Shown here one piece after another: positions 1-7,997 of a stretch of DNA of 32,567 nucleotides (position 1 is the first letter of the stretch; each line of letters begins with the position of its first letter). A program made the position numbers and the translations under genes. The stretch spans positions 1-32,567 of the forward strand of contig CAYLZW010000035.1 of the NCBI GenBank assembly GCA_964388085.1, read 5' to 3'. The notes under the pieces are model-generated. The model was not told the DNA's origin. It did no database searches and saw only the letters and a program-made list of their open reading frames with translations. The stretch comes from CAYLZW01 sp964388085 (GTDB taxonomy: Bacteria > Myxococcota > UBA727 > CAYLZW01).

Positions 1-233
1 GCACGGAGATCGAGCGCGACATGCGCGAGATCCAGAAGCTGATGCCGCAGGTGCGCGATCTCATCGCGGCCTCGGACTTCGGCGCCGACGCGCTCAATAA
101 GGCCGACCGCCTGCTCGAACGCGCCAAACGCGCGCTCGAGATGCAAGATGCGGAGGCCCTCAAGTCGGTGAAGGAGCCGCTCGAGCGCACGCACACGATG
201 TTCAAGGGGCTCGCCGCGAAGCTCGGCGTGTAG
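1..233 (+). CDS. Hsp70/DnaK-like protein, C-terminal fragment (5' end outside window)
   Basis: The frame is open from base 3 and ends at the stop at 231-233, so only the last ~76 residues are visible. They are charged and helical (ERDMREIQKLMPQVRDLI, then FGADALNKADRLLERAKRAL, then MFKGLAAKLGV), which resembles the helical lid and tail of DnaK-type chaperones from myxobacteria. No ATPase motif is visible because the N-terminal part lies upstream. The TPR protein starts 35 bases downstream and could be co-transcribed. In M. xanthus an Hsp70 homologue (SglK) acts in social motility, but nothing here shows that this protein is its equivalent. The family call is moderate and the specific role is unknown. 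Confidence 0.5.
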   Translation, partial: TEIERDMREIQKLMPQVRDLIAASDFGADALNKADRLLERAKRALEMQDAEALKSVKEPLERTHTMFKGLAAKLGV

Positions 234-268
234 AGTCGCCGAGTGGGGGAACGGAGGGTCGCGGGGGC

Positions 269-1645
269 ATGGCTATGGCAGACGTGGCACAAGCGGACAT
301 CGACTCCCTCCTCGACGAGGGGATGCGCCAGTACGCAGGGGGGCAGCCTGCCAGGGCGCTGGAGCTCTGGTATCGCGTCCTCGACCTCGATCCCCGTCAC
401 CCGAAGGCCCTCGAGTACGTGCAGTACGTGCGGGACAACTTCCACGTCGATGTGCGAGAGCCGGCGTTTGGCGTCCCGGCCGCGCTGAGCACGGCGGCTC
501 CGGCCGCGCCGGATTGGTCCGCCGAGGTGGAGCCCGCGTTGATGCCGCCCCCGGCGCCGGTCGCCGCGGCCGCCGACCGCAGGGCGCCTGCGCCCCTCGT
601 CGATCTCCCTCCCGTCATCGAGCTGCCCCCGCTCGTCGAGGCCGCTGCTGTCGTCGCGGCCGCTCCTGTCGTCGAGGCCGCTCCTGTCGTCGAGGCCGCT
701 CCTGTCGTCGAGGCTGCTGCCGTCGCTGAGGCCGCTCCGGCCCCCGCCGCACCGGCGCTCGCGGGCGGATGGGGCGATCTCGCCTTCGGGGACCTCGACC
801 TCGACCCGTTGACGGGCACCGCCGTGCAGCGCGCCGCGGAGAGCGACGACGTGCGCTCTCGCCGTCGTGCGCTCGAGGAGCGCTCCGCCGGAGCCGACGC
901 CGCGGACGCTCCGCCGGCGCAGCCTGCCGTCGTCGCTGAGCCCGTCGTCGACGTGGAGCGCGGGAGAGAGGCGCCCTCCGAGACGGCCCCGCCGAGCCCG
1001 GCGCCCGCGCTCGCCTTCGAGGGAGAGAGCGCGCTCGACCTCTCGACGACGGCGCCTCCGGCGGAGGAGGAGCCCGCGAGCCCCTGGGACGGTCACTCGG
1101 GCATCACCGAGGCCGTCGACCTCGACGTCACGGCCCCCGAGACCTCGGCCATGGACACGCTGCTGGCGGGGGCGGCGAGGCGCCCCCTCGTGGAGGGGGG
1201 GCTGCGGGGACCGCAGGTGAACGGCAGCGCGCCCGCGGAGCGCGCGAGCGCCGCCGAGCCGGTGCCGCAGAGCGAGGTCGAGACGCTCCTCGAGGGGGCG
1301 CGCGATCTGTTCGAGCTCGGCGACTTCTCGGGCTCCCTCGAGCTCGTCGAGAAGGTGCTGCGTCAGGAGCCGGAGAACGCGGAGGCCGCCGCCTACCTGA
1401 CGCGCAACGAGGCCACGCTGCAGAAGATGTACGAGAGCAAGCTCGGCGATCTGCGGGCGAGGCCGCGTGTGCTCACGTCGCCCGACGAGGTCATCTGGAT
1501 GAACATGCACCACCGCGCCGGCTTCGTGCTCTCGCAGGTGGACGGCGAGCTCAGCTACGAGGACATCGCGGAGATCTCGGGCATGTCGCGCTTCGAGACC
1601 TTCCGCATCCTCTCGGAGCTCGTGCACAACGGCGTCATCGGCTGA
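269..1645 (+). CDS. TPR-containing, Ala/Pro-rich protein with a C-terminal helical (winged-helix-like) domain
   Basis: This 458-residue protein has three parts. Residues ~8-52 form a TPR-like helix pair (GMRQYAGGQPARALELWYRV). Residues ~70-330 are a low-complexity Ala/Pro/Glu linker that includes a tandem Pro-Val-Val-Glu-Ala-Ala repeat. Residues ~335-458 hold a second TPR-like unit (ARDLFELGDFSGSLELVEKV) followed by a compact domain ending LSYEDIAEISGMSRFETFRI, which looks like a winged-helix fold. There is no signal peptide or membrane segment, so it should be cytoplasmic. A GGAGG lies ~11 bases before ATG 269, and a second in-frame ATG at 275 is an alternative start. Such proteins usually act as scaffolds or adaptors. 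The function is not known. Confidence 0.75.
   Translation: MAMADVAQADIDSLLDEGMRQYAGGQPARALELWYRVLDLDPRHPKALEYVQYVRDNFHVDVREPAFGVPAALSTAAPAAPDWSAEVEPALMPPPAPVAAAADRRAPAPLVDLPPVIELPPLVEAAAVVAAAPVVEAAPVVEAAPVVEAAAVAEAAPAPAAPALAGGWGDLAFGDLDLDPLTGTAVQRAAESDDVRSRRRALEERSAGADAADAPPAQPAVVAEPVVDVERGREAPSETAPPSPAPALAFEGESALDLSTTAPPAEEEPASPWDGHSGITEAVDLDVTAPETSAMDTLLAGAARRPLVEGGLRGPQVNGSAPAERASAAEPVPQSEVETLLEGARDLFELGDFSGSLELVEKVLRQEPENAEAAAYLTRNEATLQKMYESKLGDLRARPRVLTSPDEVIWMNMHHRAGFVLSQVDGELSYEDIAEISGMSRFETFRILSELVHNGVIG
641..730 (+). repeat. 18-bp in-frame tandem repeat (5 units, 3 identical)
   Basis: Units of gccgctcctgtcgtcgag begin at 659, 677 and 695 and are identical. Degenerate units flank them at 641 and 713. 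Each unit encodes Ala-Ala-Pro-Val-Val-Glu in the linker of the TPR protein, so changes in copy number would keep the frame and only alter linker length. Confidence 0.9.
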
Positions 1646-1649
1646 CGTC

Positions 1650-2489
1650 GTGGCCGGCGCCGGAGCCCGCGTAAAGAGGGACCCGCTCGAGCCGTTCGCA
1701 GGCGTGCGGTACAAGAAGCGGGCGCTGTACGACGCGCCCGAGAGCTACGACCTCGACTACGCCGGCTACACCGCGGAGCTGCCCTTCTATCGAATGCTCA
1801 TCCGCGAGCACGTGCGGCAGGGCTGCTGCTACGTCGAGCTCGGCGCGGGCACCGGACGCCTCGTCATCCCCTTCGCGCGCGAGGGCGCGCACGTCTTGGC
1901 GGTGGAGCCCTCGCGGGGCATGCGCAGGCAGCTCCAGGCCAAGCTGCGCCGCGAAGGCCCCTCGCTGGCCGCCCGCGTCCACATCGACGACGGCGACGCG
2001 GCGAGCTTTCGAGCGCCGGCGGCGGGGAGGCCGACGCTCGTCTCGCTGCCCTTCAACGCCGTGCTGCACCTCGAGACGCGCGAGGCGCTGCTGCGATCCT
2101 TCGCGCACGTCCGCGAGCTCCTCGACCCGCAGGGCTGCTTCGCGCTCGACATGACGGGGCCGTCCTGGCTCGTCATGAGCGTCGGCGGGCTCGGCTGGGG
2201 CCGCTCCCTCGAGCGCACGGATCCGAAGAGCGGCCGGCGCGTGCTCACCTGCGATCAGACCCGCTACCACCCGGGGCGGAAGGTGCTCGAGAGCACCTTT
2301 CGCTTCGTCGAGGAGGGCGCGCGGGCGGGGCTCGAGCTCACCCTCGAGCAGCGCATGTGGACGTGGCAGGAGGTGCTGCACGCGCTCGACCAGTGCGGCT
2401 TCCACGTCGAGCGCGCGTTCGGCGACGTCGACTTCGCGCCCTTCAGCGAGAAGAGCCCGCGGCTCCTCGTGGCCGCCGTGCCGCGCTGA
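1650..2489 (+). CDS. Class I SAM-dependent methyltransferase
   Basis: This 279-residue protein contains a clear motif I, YVELGAGTGRLVIPFA, at about residues 60-75, followed by the acidic motif II position in VLAVEPS. This is the nucleotide-binding core of Rossmann-fold methyltransferases. Further conserved-looking blocks are VHIDDGDAASF (SAM adenine contact region) and LVSLPFNAVLHL (the motif IV position). The substrate cannot be told; similar proteins act on small molecules. The GTG start at 1650 lies 4 bases after the stop of the TPR gene, which suggests translational coupling in the same operon. The gene ends 13 bases from the convergent diiron gene, with no obvious terminator hairpin in the gap. 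Confidence 0.8.
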   Translation: MAGAGARVKRDPLEPFAGVRYKKRALYDAPESYDLDYAGYTAELPFYRMLIREHVRQGCCYVELGAGTGRLVIPFAREGAHVLAVEPSRGMRRQLQAKLRREGPSLAARVHIDDGDAASFRAPAAGRPTLVSLPFNAVLHLETREALLRSFAHVRELLDPQGCFALDMTGPSWLVMSVGGLGWGRSLERTDPKSGRRVLTCDQTRYHPGRKVLESTFRFVEEGARAGLELTLEQRMWTWQEVLHALDQCGFHVERAFGDVDFAPFSEKSPRLLVAAVPR

Positions 2490-2502
2490 GCGTTCGTCGT
2501 CG

Positions 2503-3462
2503 TCAGACGCCGGCGGAGTCGAGGCCGAGCCGGCGCAGGTGCATCGCGTGGTAGCGGCGCACGCGGCGCATGGGCTCGCTCGGGTCGACGCCGAGGCGGG
2601 CCATGTTGTCGGCGTTCTCCTCGAAGATGGCCATCATCTCGTGCGAGAGCTCGCCGACCGTGTCCTCCACGTAGGCGCGGCCCTCGGCGTCGCCGTCGCA
2701 GAGCTCGCGGAGGCGCACGAGCCCGAAGCCGACGTGGCGGCGCTCGTCGAGCAGGACGGTCTCGAGCACGCGGCTCGTGCCCGGATCGATGTCCGCGAGC
2801 AGCGAGGCGTTGAACTCGAAGAAGCCGAGCGCGAGGCCCTCGAGCGCGAGGTTCTGCCCGATGACGCCGCCGACGAAGTCGCGCGCCTCGAGCACGCGCT
2901 CGCGCATGGCGTCGTGAAACGCGAACATGCGCGGGTTCACGTACTGGCGCAGCGTGGCGTCGATGTCGTCCTTGCCGAGCAGCTTGAGGCGGTGCGTGAA
3001 CACCTCCACGTGCCGGGCCTCGTCGATGACCTGCGTGGCCAGGAACATGCGCGCGGACTCGTCGGGCGCGTAGGCGCAGAGCGCGGCCGAGCACTCGAAC
3101 GCGATGCGCTCGCCGGCGAGGCCGCCCGCCACGGCGCCGACGACGGCGTGGTACGCCGCGGAGGGCAGCTCGCGGAATTGCTCCTGGCTGAGCGGCGGCA
3201 GCGCGGGGTCATAGCCGTAGGTGGTGTCGTCGAGATAACGGCTCGTGTAGCTGCGCCAGTGCTGCACGTCGTACAGCTTCTTGTGCCGCAGCTCTTCGGA
3301 GACGCTCTCGTCCACGTCGTCGGGGTCGGCGTCATCGGCGTAGCGCGCGAGCTCCTGCACGAGCGGCTCGGGCTCGTCGTCGATGACGGAGGCGAGCGCG
3401 TCGTAGGCGGCCTCTTTCGGACGCAGGGTGTCAGGGGGAGCTTTCTCGAGCAGGTCCGTCAT
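2503..3462 (-). CDS. Ferritin-like/R2-like diiron carboxylate protein (putative oxygenase)
   Basis: The 319-residue protein carries the four-helix diiron signature: Glu in GERIAFE (~118-123), ExxH in DEARH (148-151), Glu in LALEGLA (208) and ExxH in DERRH (240-243). This E-ExxH-E-ExxH pattern coordinates two irons in ferritin-like, ribonucleotide reductase R2-like and N-oxygenase proteins. There is no radical-enzyme partner nearby and no signal peptide. The ATG at 3460-3462 overlaps the stop of the upstream TetR gene (ATGA) and has GGAGG five bases before it, so the two genes are coupled. The TetR protein therefore probably controls this enzyme. The substrate is unknown; it may be an oxygenase or desaturase-like enzyme on a lipid or xenobiotic. 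Confidence 0.75.
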   Translation of the reverse strand: MTDLLEKAPPDTLRPKEAAYDALASVIDDEPEPLVQELARYADDADPDDVDESVSEELRHKKLYDVQHWRSYTSRYLDDTTYGYDPALPPLSQEQFRELPSAAYHAVVGAVAGGLAGERIAFECSAALCAYAPDESARMFLATQVIDEARHVEVFTHRLKLLGKDDIDATLRQYVNPRMFAFHDAMRERVLEARDFVGGVIGQNLALEGLALGFFEFNASLLADIDPGTSRVLETVLLDERRHVGFGLVRLRELCDGDAEGRAYVEDTVGELSHEMMAIFEENADNMARLGVDPSEPMRRVRRYHAMHLRRLGLDSAGV

Positions 3463-4127
3463 CGTGCCTCCACGAGAGCCGGCAGCGGGATGGAGCGTAC
3501 GTAGGCGAGCGCGGCGTCGCTGATGCGCGCGGTCAGCGCCTGGCGATCGAGCGCGGCCTGAGAGCCCGCCGCCACGCGCCACTGCAGGAGGCCGCCCTCC
3601 ACGAGGGCGAGCAGCGCCGCGGCGCAGTGACGTCGCGTGTCATCGGACAGCGCACAGAGCTCGGGACGCGCGAACAGCAGCGCGCGCGCGCACAGCGCTC
3701 GGGCGCGCTCCTGCACGTCGAGGACGACGCCGTTCAGGCCGTCGTCGGTGGCGGCCTGCCCCCAGAAGTCGATCCAGACCGCGAGCAGGCGCGTGGAGCG
3801 CTCCTCATCGCCGCTGAAGTGCCAGCGCACGAGCGCGCGCAGCAGGGCCCCAGCGTCGTCGTCGCCGGCAGCCGACGCCGCCCGCGCCTCGGCCTTGTCG
3901 AGCGAGCGCTCGAGCGACGACGTGTAGTCGTGGCCGAGGTGCACCATGAGCGAGCGGCGGATCTCGTCCTTCGACGAGAAGTAGTAGTGCAGGGCGCCGC
4001 GCGCGATGCCGGCCGCCTTCGCGATGTCCGTGATGGAGGCGCCGGCCGAGCCCTCGCGCGCCATGGCCTCGAACAGACCCTCGAGGATCTGCTCACGGCG
4101 CTCATCCTTCACGGCGGGGCGGGCCAC
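3459..4127 (-). CDS. TetR-family transcriptional repressor
   Basis: This is a 222-residue regulator. The N-terminal TetR helix-turn-helix is typical: RREQILEGLFEAMAREG, then SITDIAKAAGIARGALHYYF with the recognition helix, then SSKDEIRRSLMVHLG. The C-terminal ~150 residues are the variable ligand-binding and dimer domain. I chose the GTG at 4125-4127 because GAGGAG sits 4 bases upstream in transcript sense; a TTG at 4157 would add 10 residues but has no ribosome site. A perfect palindrome at 4176-4191, about 50 bases upstream, is a likely operator, so the gene is probably autoregulated together with the coupled diiron gene. The inducer is unknown. Confidence 0.9.
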   Translation of the reverse strand: MARPAVKDERREQILEGLFEAMAREGSAGASITDIAKAAGIARGALHYYFSSKDEIRRSLMVHLGHDYTSSLERSLDKAEARAASAAGDDDAGALLRALVRWHFSGDEERSTRLLAVWIDFWGQAATDDGLNGVVLDVQERARALCARALLFARPELCALSDDTRRHCAAALLALVEGGLLQWRVAAGSQAALDRQALTARISDAALAYVRSIPLPALVEAR

Positions 4128-4175
4128 GGAGCTCCTCGGCAGAGGTGACTGGCGCAATCTCGGCTGGCGCGATCG

Positions 4176-4191
4176 TTGGACGACCGTCCAA
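4176..4191. promoter_or_regulatory. Palindromic operator, probable TetR-family binding site
   Basis: The sequence TTGGACG-AC-CGTCCAA has two perfect 7-base arms with a 2-base centre. This size and symmetry are typical of TetR-family operators. It lies ~50 bases upstream of the TetR start and downstream of the cytochrome gene, where a promoter for tetR-diiron should be. Confidence 0.7.
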
Positions 4192-4257
4192 GATTCCTCC
4201 CAGAGTCAAACGGAGGGGTCAAGGGGGACCCCCGTTCGGCCGCGCGCGAGAGGGCCG

Positions 4258-5202
4258 TCACTTCGGGATGACGGTCGGCCCCGTGTCGTTCTTCACCGCC
4301 GGCACCGTCTGCAGGAACATCCACAGCGCCCGCACGTCATCGGGCTGCATGTTCTGGTAGTTGCCCCAGGGCATCGGTGAGCCGCGGTGCAGGCGTCCGG
4401 CGGCGAAGCGCGCGAGGAACTGCTCCTCGGTCCAGCTGCCGATGCCGGTCTCCTTGTCGGGCGTGATGTTGCGCGGCTTGTACTCGTTCGGATCGTCGTC
4501 GAGCTCGCTGGCCATGACGTCGCCGCCCGTGAACGCGGTGCCCGGCTTCGGCACGCCGGTGCCGAGGTCGATGGGCGAGTGGCAGCCCATACAGGCGGCG
4601 GCGCCCTCCGCGAGGTACTTGCCGCGCTCGACGGTGGCCGCGAGCGGAGGAGCGCGCTCGGGGCCGGCCTGCTTCGGCGGGACGCCGCTGAACACCATGT
4701 TGCCGAGCAAGCCCATCTCCGAGGGAGGCACCTCGTTCGTCGTCGGCTCGAGCGAGCGCATGTACGTGATGAGCGCCCGGATGTCGTCGTCAGCGATGCG
4801 TCCGACGCCGATGGTCATGAGGAACGACAGCCTCCCGTCGGGGAGCACGCCGTGGCGGATGGCGCGCGCGATCTGCGCGTCGGTGTAGCGGCCGATGCCG
4901 GTCGACTCGTCGGGCGTCAGGTTCGGCGAGTAGAGGGTGCCGATGGGCCCCATGTGCCAGACACCGCCGCCCGTCGGGAGCGGCTTCACGCCGGCGCTGA
5001 TGGCCATGCCGACGTCCTTGGTCGTGTGGCAGGCCGAGCAGTGTGACGGCCCGTGGAAGAGGTACTCGCCGCGCGCGAGCAGCTCGGCGTCGTCGGAGGC
5101 GGCGATGTCGGGCAGGGCGACGTCGTAGATCTTGGGGCCGCAGCCGGCGAAGCAGGCCGCGACGAGGACGAGGAGGGAGAGGAGAGCGAGGCGGCGAGTC
5201 AT
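4258..5202 (-). CDS. Diheme c-type cytochrome, predicted lipoprotein
   Basis: The 314-residue product begins MTRRLALLSLLVLVAAC, a signal peptide with candidate lipobox cysteines at 17 (VAAC) and 21 (FAGC). Two CxxCH heme sites follow, CSACH at 55-59 and CMGCH at 204-208, each starting a cytochrome c domain. Phrases such as YSPNLTPDESTGIG and RNITPDKETGIGSW match the cytochrome subunits of membrane alcohol, gluconate or aldehyde dehydrogenases. It should sit on the periplasmic side of a membrane and pass electrons. No dehydrogenase partner is present nearby. An upstream ATG at 5220 adds six residues, but the start at 5202 gives a better signal peptide. Confidence 0.85.
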   Translation of the reverse strand: MTRRLALLSLLVLVAACFAGCGPKIYDVALPDIAASDDAELLARGEYLFHGPSHCSACHTTKDVGMAISAGVKPLPTGGGVWHMGPIGTLYSPNLTPDESTGIGRYTDAQIARAIRHGVLPDGRLSFLMTIGVGRIADDDIRALITYMRSLEPTTNEVPPSEMGLLGNMVFSGVPPKQAGPERAPPLAATVERGKYLAEGAAACMGCHSPIDLGTGVPKPGTAFTGGDVMASELDDDPNEYKPRNITPDKETGIGSWTEEQFLARFAAGRLHRGSPMPWGNYQNMQPDDVRALWMFLQTVPAVKNDTGPTVIPK

Positions 5203-5286
5203 GGGTGTTACGTGCCCCATTGGCCCGGAGGCCGAGAAAGAGGACGTGCGCTGTATCGTGCTGCCGCGGCGAACGGAAAGGATCCC

Positions 5287-5306
5287 GGCGCGAAAAAAGA
5301 CGCGCC
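5287..5306. other. Inverted repeat in the divergent cytochrome/carboxyltransferase intergenic region
   Basis: GGCGCG and CGCGCC are perfect 6-base arms around an A-rich 8-base centre (AAAAAAGA). It lies between the divergent starts at 5202 and 5376. It could be an operator or a weak hairpin; no promoter elements could be assigned with confidence. Confidence 0.35.
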
Positions 5307-5375
5307 TCGAGGTTGGTGCACGGCGGTGTCGAAGTGTTCGTTCTTACGCGCTAAAGGCGTGCTCGGAGGCCGCCC

Positions 5376-6914
5376 ATGTCGAAGCCCATGTCCCCGTCCG
5401 ATCAGGTCCGCGCCGACCTCGCCCTCATCCACAAGGGCGGCGCGCCCAAGTACCACGAGAAGAACAGCGCCCAGGGCAAGCTGTTCGCGCGCCGCCGCAT
5501 CGAGCTGCTCTGCGACGAGGGCTCCTTCGTCGAGGACGGCGTCTACGCGAACTCTCTGGCGGGCGATCTGCCGGCCGACGGCGTCATCACGGGCATCGGC
5601 AAGGTGTCTGGCCGCGACGTCGCCATCATGGCGAACGACTCGACCATCAAGGCCGGCAGCTGGGGCGCGCGCACGGTCGAGAAGATCGTGCGCATCCAGG
5701 AGGTCGCCGGCCGCTACCGCATCCCGCTGTTCTACCTCGTGGACTCCGCCGGAGCGCGCATCACCGATCAGGTGGAGATGTTCCCCGGACGTCGTCACGC
5801 CGGCCGCATCTTCCACAACGAGGTGAAGCTGTCGGGCTTCGTGCCGCAGGTGTGCTTGCTGTTCGGACCGTCGGCCGCGGGCGGCGCGTACATCCCCGCC
5901 TTCTGTGACGTCGTGTTCATGGTGAAGGGCAACGCCAGCATGTACCTCGGCAGCCCGCGCATGGCCGAGATGGTCATCGGCGAGAAGGTGACGCTCGAGG
6001 AGATGGGCGGCGCGCAGATGCACACCTCCGAGTCCGGCTGCGGCGACTTCCTCATGAAGACCGAGGAGGAGGCCATCGCCGAGGCGCGCCGCTACATCGG
6101 CTACTTCCCGCAGCGCGCCGGCGACAAGCCCGACGTGCGCGCCGCAAAGCCGCCGAAGCCGAGCCGCCCCGTCGACGAGATCGTGCCGTTCGAGGAGAAC
6201 AAGATCTTCGACATGCAGGAGCTCATCGACGCGATCATCGATGAGGGCAGCTTCCTCGAGGTCAAGAAGCGCTTCGCCAAGGAGGTCATCACCGGCCTCG
6301 CGCGCATCGACGGCCGCGTGGTCGGCATCGTCGCGAACCAGTCGAAGCAGAAGGGCGGCGTGCTCTTCGTCGACAGCGCCGACAAGGCCGCGCGCTTCAT
6401 GTACCTGTGCGACGCGTTCGAGATCCCGCTCTTGTTCCTCTGCGACGTGCCCGGCTTCATGATCGGCTCGAAGGTCGAAAAGCAGGGCATCATCCGGCAC
6501 GGCGCCAAGATGCTCTCGGCCATGGCGGAGTCGACGGTGCCGCGCCTGTGCGTCGTCGTGCGCAAGGCCTACGGCGCCGGCCTCTACGCCATGAGCGGGC
6601 CCGGCTTCGAGCCCGACGTGACGCTCGTGTTGCCGCAGGCGTCCATCGCCGTGATGGGACCGCAGGCGGCCGTGAACGCGGTGTTCTTCAACAAGATCCA
6701 GGAGCTGCCCGAGGCCGAGCGCGCCGCCTATGTCGAGAAGCTGCGCGACGAGTACCGGCAGGACATCGACATCAAGAAGCTCGCCTCCGAGCTGGTCGTG
6801 GACGGCATCGTGCCGGGAGACAACCTGCGCGCCGAGCTCGTGCGCCGGCTCTCGTACATGACGACGAAGGTCGACGTCCGCTTCCCGAAGAAGCACGGCG
6901 TGCTGCCCGTCTGA
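5376..6914 (+). CDS. Acyl-CoA carboxylase, carboxyltransferase (beta) subunit
   Basis: The 512-residue length and two-lobed sequence fit biotin-dependent acyl-CoA carboxyltransferases (PccB/MccB/AccD type). The N lobe has KLFARRRIELLCDEGSF, DSAGARITDQVEMFPG and the oxyanion-type Gly-rich block GPSAAGGAYIPAFCD. The C lobe has FLCDVPGFMIGSKVEKQGII and KAYGAGLYAMSGPGFEPD. The enzyme moves CO2 from carboxybiotin to an acyl-CoA. The specificity residues are not clear, so propionyl-, acetyl- or methylcrotonyl-CoA are all possible. GGAGG lies 7 bases before ATG 5376. A stand-alone biotin carrier protein is encoded at 13844-14059, but no biotin carboxylase is present in the window. HMG-CoA lyase at 26639 would fit a leucine-degradation role; this is inference. 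Confidence 0.9.
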   Translation: MSKPMSPSDQVRADLALIHKGGAPKYHEKNSAQGKLFARRRIELLCDEGSFVEDGVYANSLAGDLPADGVITGIGKVSGRDVAIMANDSTIKAGSWGARTVEKIVRIQEVAGRYRIPLFYLVDSAGARITDQVEMFPGRRHAGRIFHNEVKLSGFVPQVCLLFGPSAAGGAYIPAFCDVVFMVKGNASMYLGSPRMAEMVIGEKVTLEEMGGAQMHTSESGCGDFLMKTEEEAIAEARRYIGYFPQRAGDKPDVRAAKPPKPSRPVDEIVPFEENKIFDMQELIDAIIDEGSFLEVKKRFAKEVITGLARIDGRVVGIVANQSKQKGGVLFVDSADKAARFMYLCDAFEIPLLFLCDVPGFMIGSKVEKQGIIRHGAKMLSAMAESTVPRLCVVVRKAYGAGLYAMSGPGFEPDVTLVLPQASIAVMGPQAAVNAVFFNKIQELPEAERAAYVEKLRDEYRQDIDIKKLASELVVDGIVPGDNLRAELVRRLSYMTTKVDVRFPKKHGVLPV

Positions 6915-6938
6915 CCCTCCCGCCGAGGAGCCTCCCGC

Positions 6939-7997
6939 TCAGGCGGCGACGCCCTCGCGCCGCACGCCGGCTTCACTGATCGCCACGTCGATGACGGGGA
7001 AGCCGGCCTCCTCGAGCTTGCTGCGACACGCGGGCGCGTCGTCGCTCGACACGAAACACACGGCCACGTCGCCGCCGCCCGCGCCGCTCGGCTTCGCGGC
7101 GCCGCCGTACCTGCGGGCGATGCGCGCGATCTCGAGGTGCGGGGCGCTGACGATGTCGAGCGCGGCCTTGTCGCCGAGGCGCTGCAGCGAGCGGCGGCAG
7201 CGGTCGACCGCGGCGCAGAACACGCGCGGGTCCTCGTGCGGGGCCACCGCGCCGAGCAGCTCGAGCGTCGCGTAGCGGATGTCGTTGAGGGCCGCCTTGT
7301 AGGCGCTCGCGTCCTCGGCTCGAAAGTGGCGCAGCCCGCTCAAGAACGTGCGCGTGCTCGCGGCGACACCGGCGAAGGGCACCAGCATGCGTACGCCGTC
7401 CGGGCACAGCCGCCAGCGCTCGGCCTCGAGGCTCCCGTCGGCGGAGCGCACGAAGCGGTGCACGCCGCCGTAGCTCGCCGCGGCGACGTCGACGCCGGAG
7501 CCGCGCGCCGGCGCGGAGAAGCGTTCGTGCGCGGCCTTGGCCAGGCCACACACGCGCGCTGCCGAGAGCTCCTCGATGCGAGAGAACAGCGTGGACTGCA
7601 GCTGCGCGGAGAGCGCCACCGCGGCCGCGGCGGACGAGCCGAGGCCGAGCTTGTCGTTGCCCGCATAGAACGCGGACGTGTCGACGCTGAGGTGGCCGCG
7701 CGGCAGGCCGAGGCCGCGATCGAGCGCCTCCTGTAGGGTGGCCGCGAGCAGGCCGAAGCTCGCGTCCGCGCCCTGCACGACCACGCGTCGCTGCGCATCG
7801 ACGACGACGGGCAGCGGCCCCTTGCCGAAGGCGCTGACGCTCAGCTCGTCCGCGGGCGAGAGCATGCAGTAGGCGCGGCGATCGACCGCGGCCACCAGCG
7901 CGGGGTGACCCTCGAGCACCGCGTACTCGCCGGCGATGATCAGCTTGCCGGGCGCGGACGTGACGCGATCGCTGACGCGGGCGTGGGTCTCAGGCAT
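6939..7997 (-). CDS. Phosphomevalonate kinase (GHMP family)
   Basis: The 352-residue protein has the three GHMP kinase motifs: SAPGKLIIAGEYAVLEGHPA near the N-terminus, the ATP loop KLGLGSSAAAAVA near the middle, and AKPSGAGGGDVAV near the C-terminus. GEYAVL (in place of the GEHAVV of mevalonate kinase) and RGSGVDVAAASYGG are typical of the eukaryote-like phosphomevalonate kinase. It would convert mevalonate-5-phosphate to the diphosphate. The ATG at 7995-7997 overlaps the end of the decarboxylase gene by 8 bases, so the two are coupled. The assignment among GHMP enzymes is supported by a separate, clear mevalonate kinase at 11102. Confidence 0.85.
   Translation of the reverse strand: MPETHARVSDRVTSAPGKLIIAGEYAVLEGHPALVAAVDRRAYCMLSPADELSVSAFGKGPLPVVVDAQRRVVVQGADASFGLLAATLQEALDRGLGLPRGHLSVDTSAFYAGNDKLGLGSSAAAAVALSAQLQSTLFSRIEELSAARVCGLAKAAHERFSAPARGSGVDVAAASYGGVHRFVRSADGSLEAERWRLCPDGVRMLVPFAGVAASTRTFLSGLRHFRAEDASAYKAALNDIRYATLELLGAVAPHEDPRVFCAAVDRCRRSLQRLGDKAALDIVSAPHLEIARIARRYGGAAKPSGAGGGDVAVCFVSSDDAPACRSKLEEAGFPVIDVAISEAGVRREGVAA

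Noticed and set aside
5208..6896. A 562-codon minus-strand frame opposite the carboxyltransferase
   Set aside because: Its Leu/Asp/His/Val-rich composition is that of an antisense shadow, and the plus strand encodes a clear conserved enzyme.
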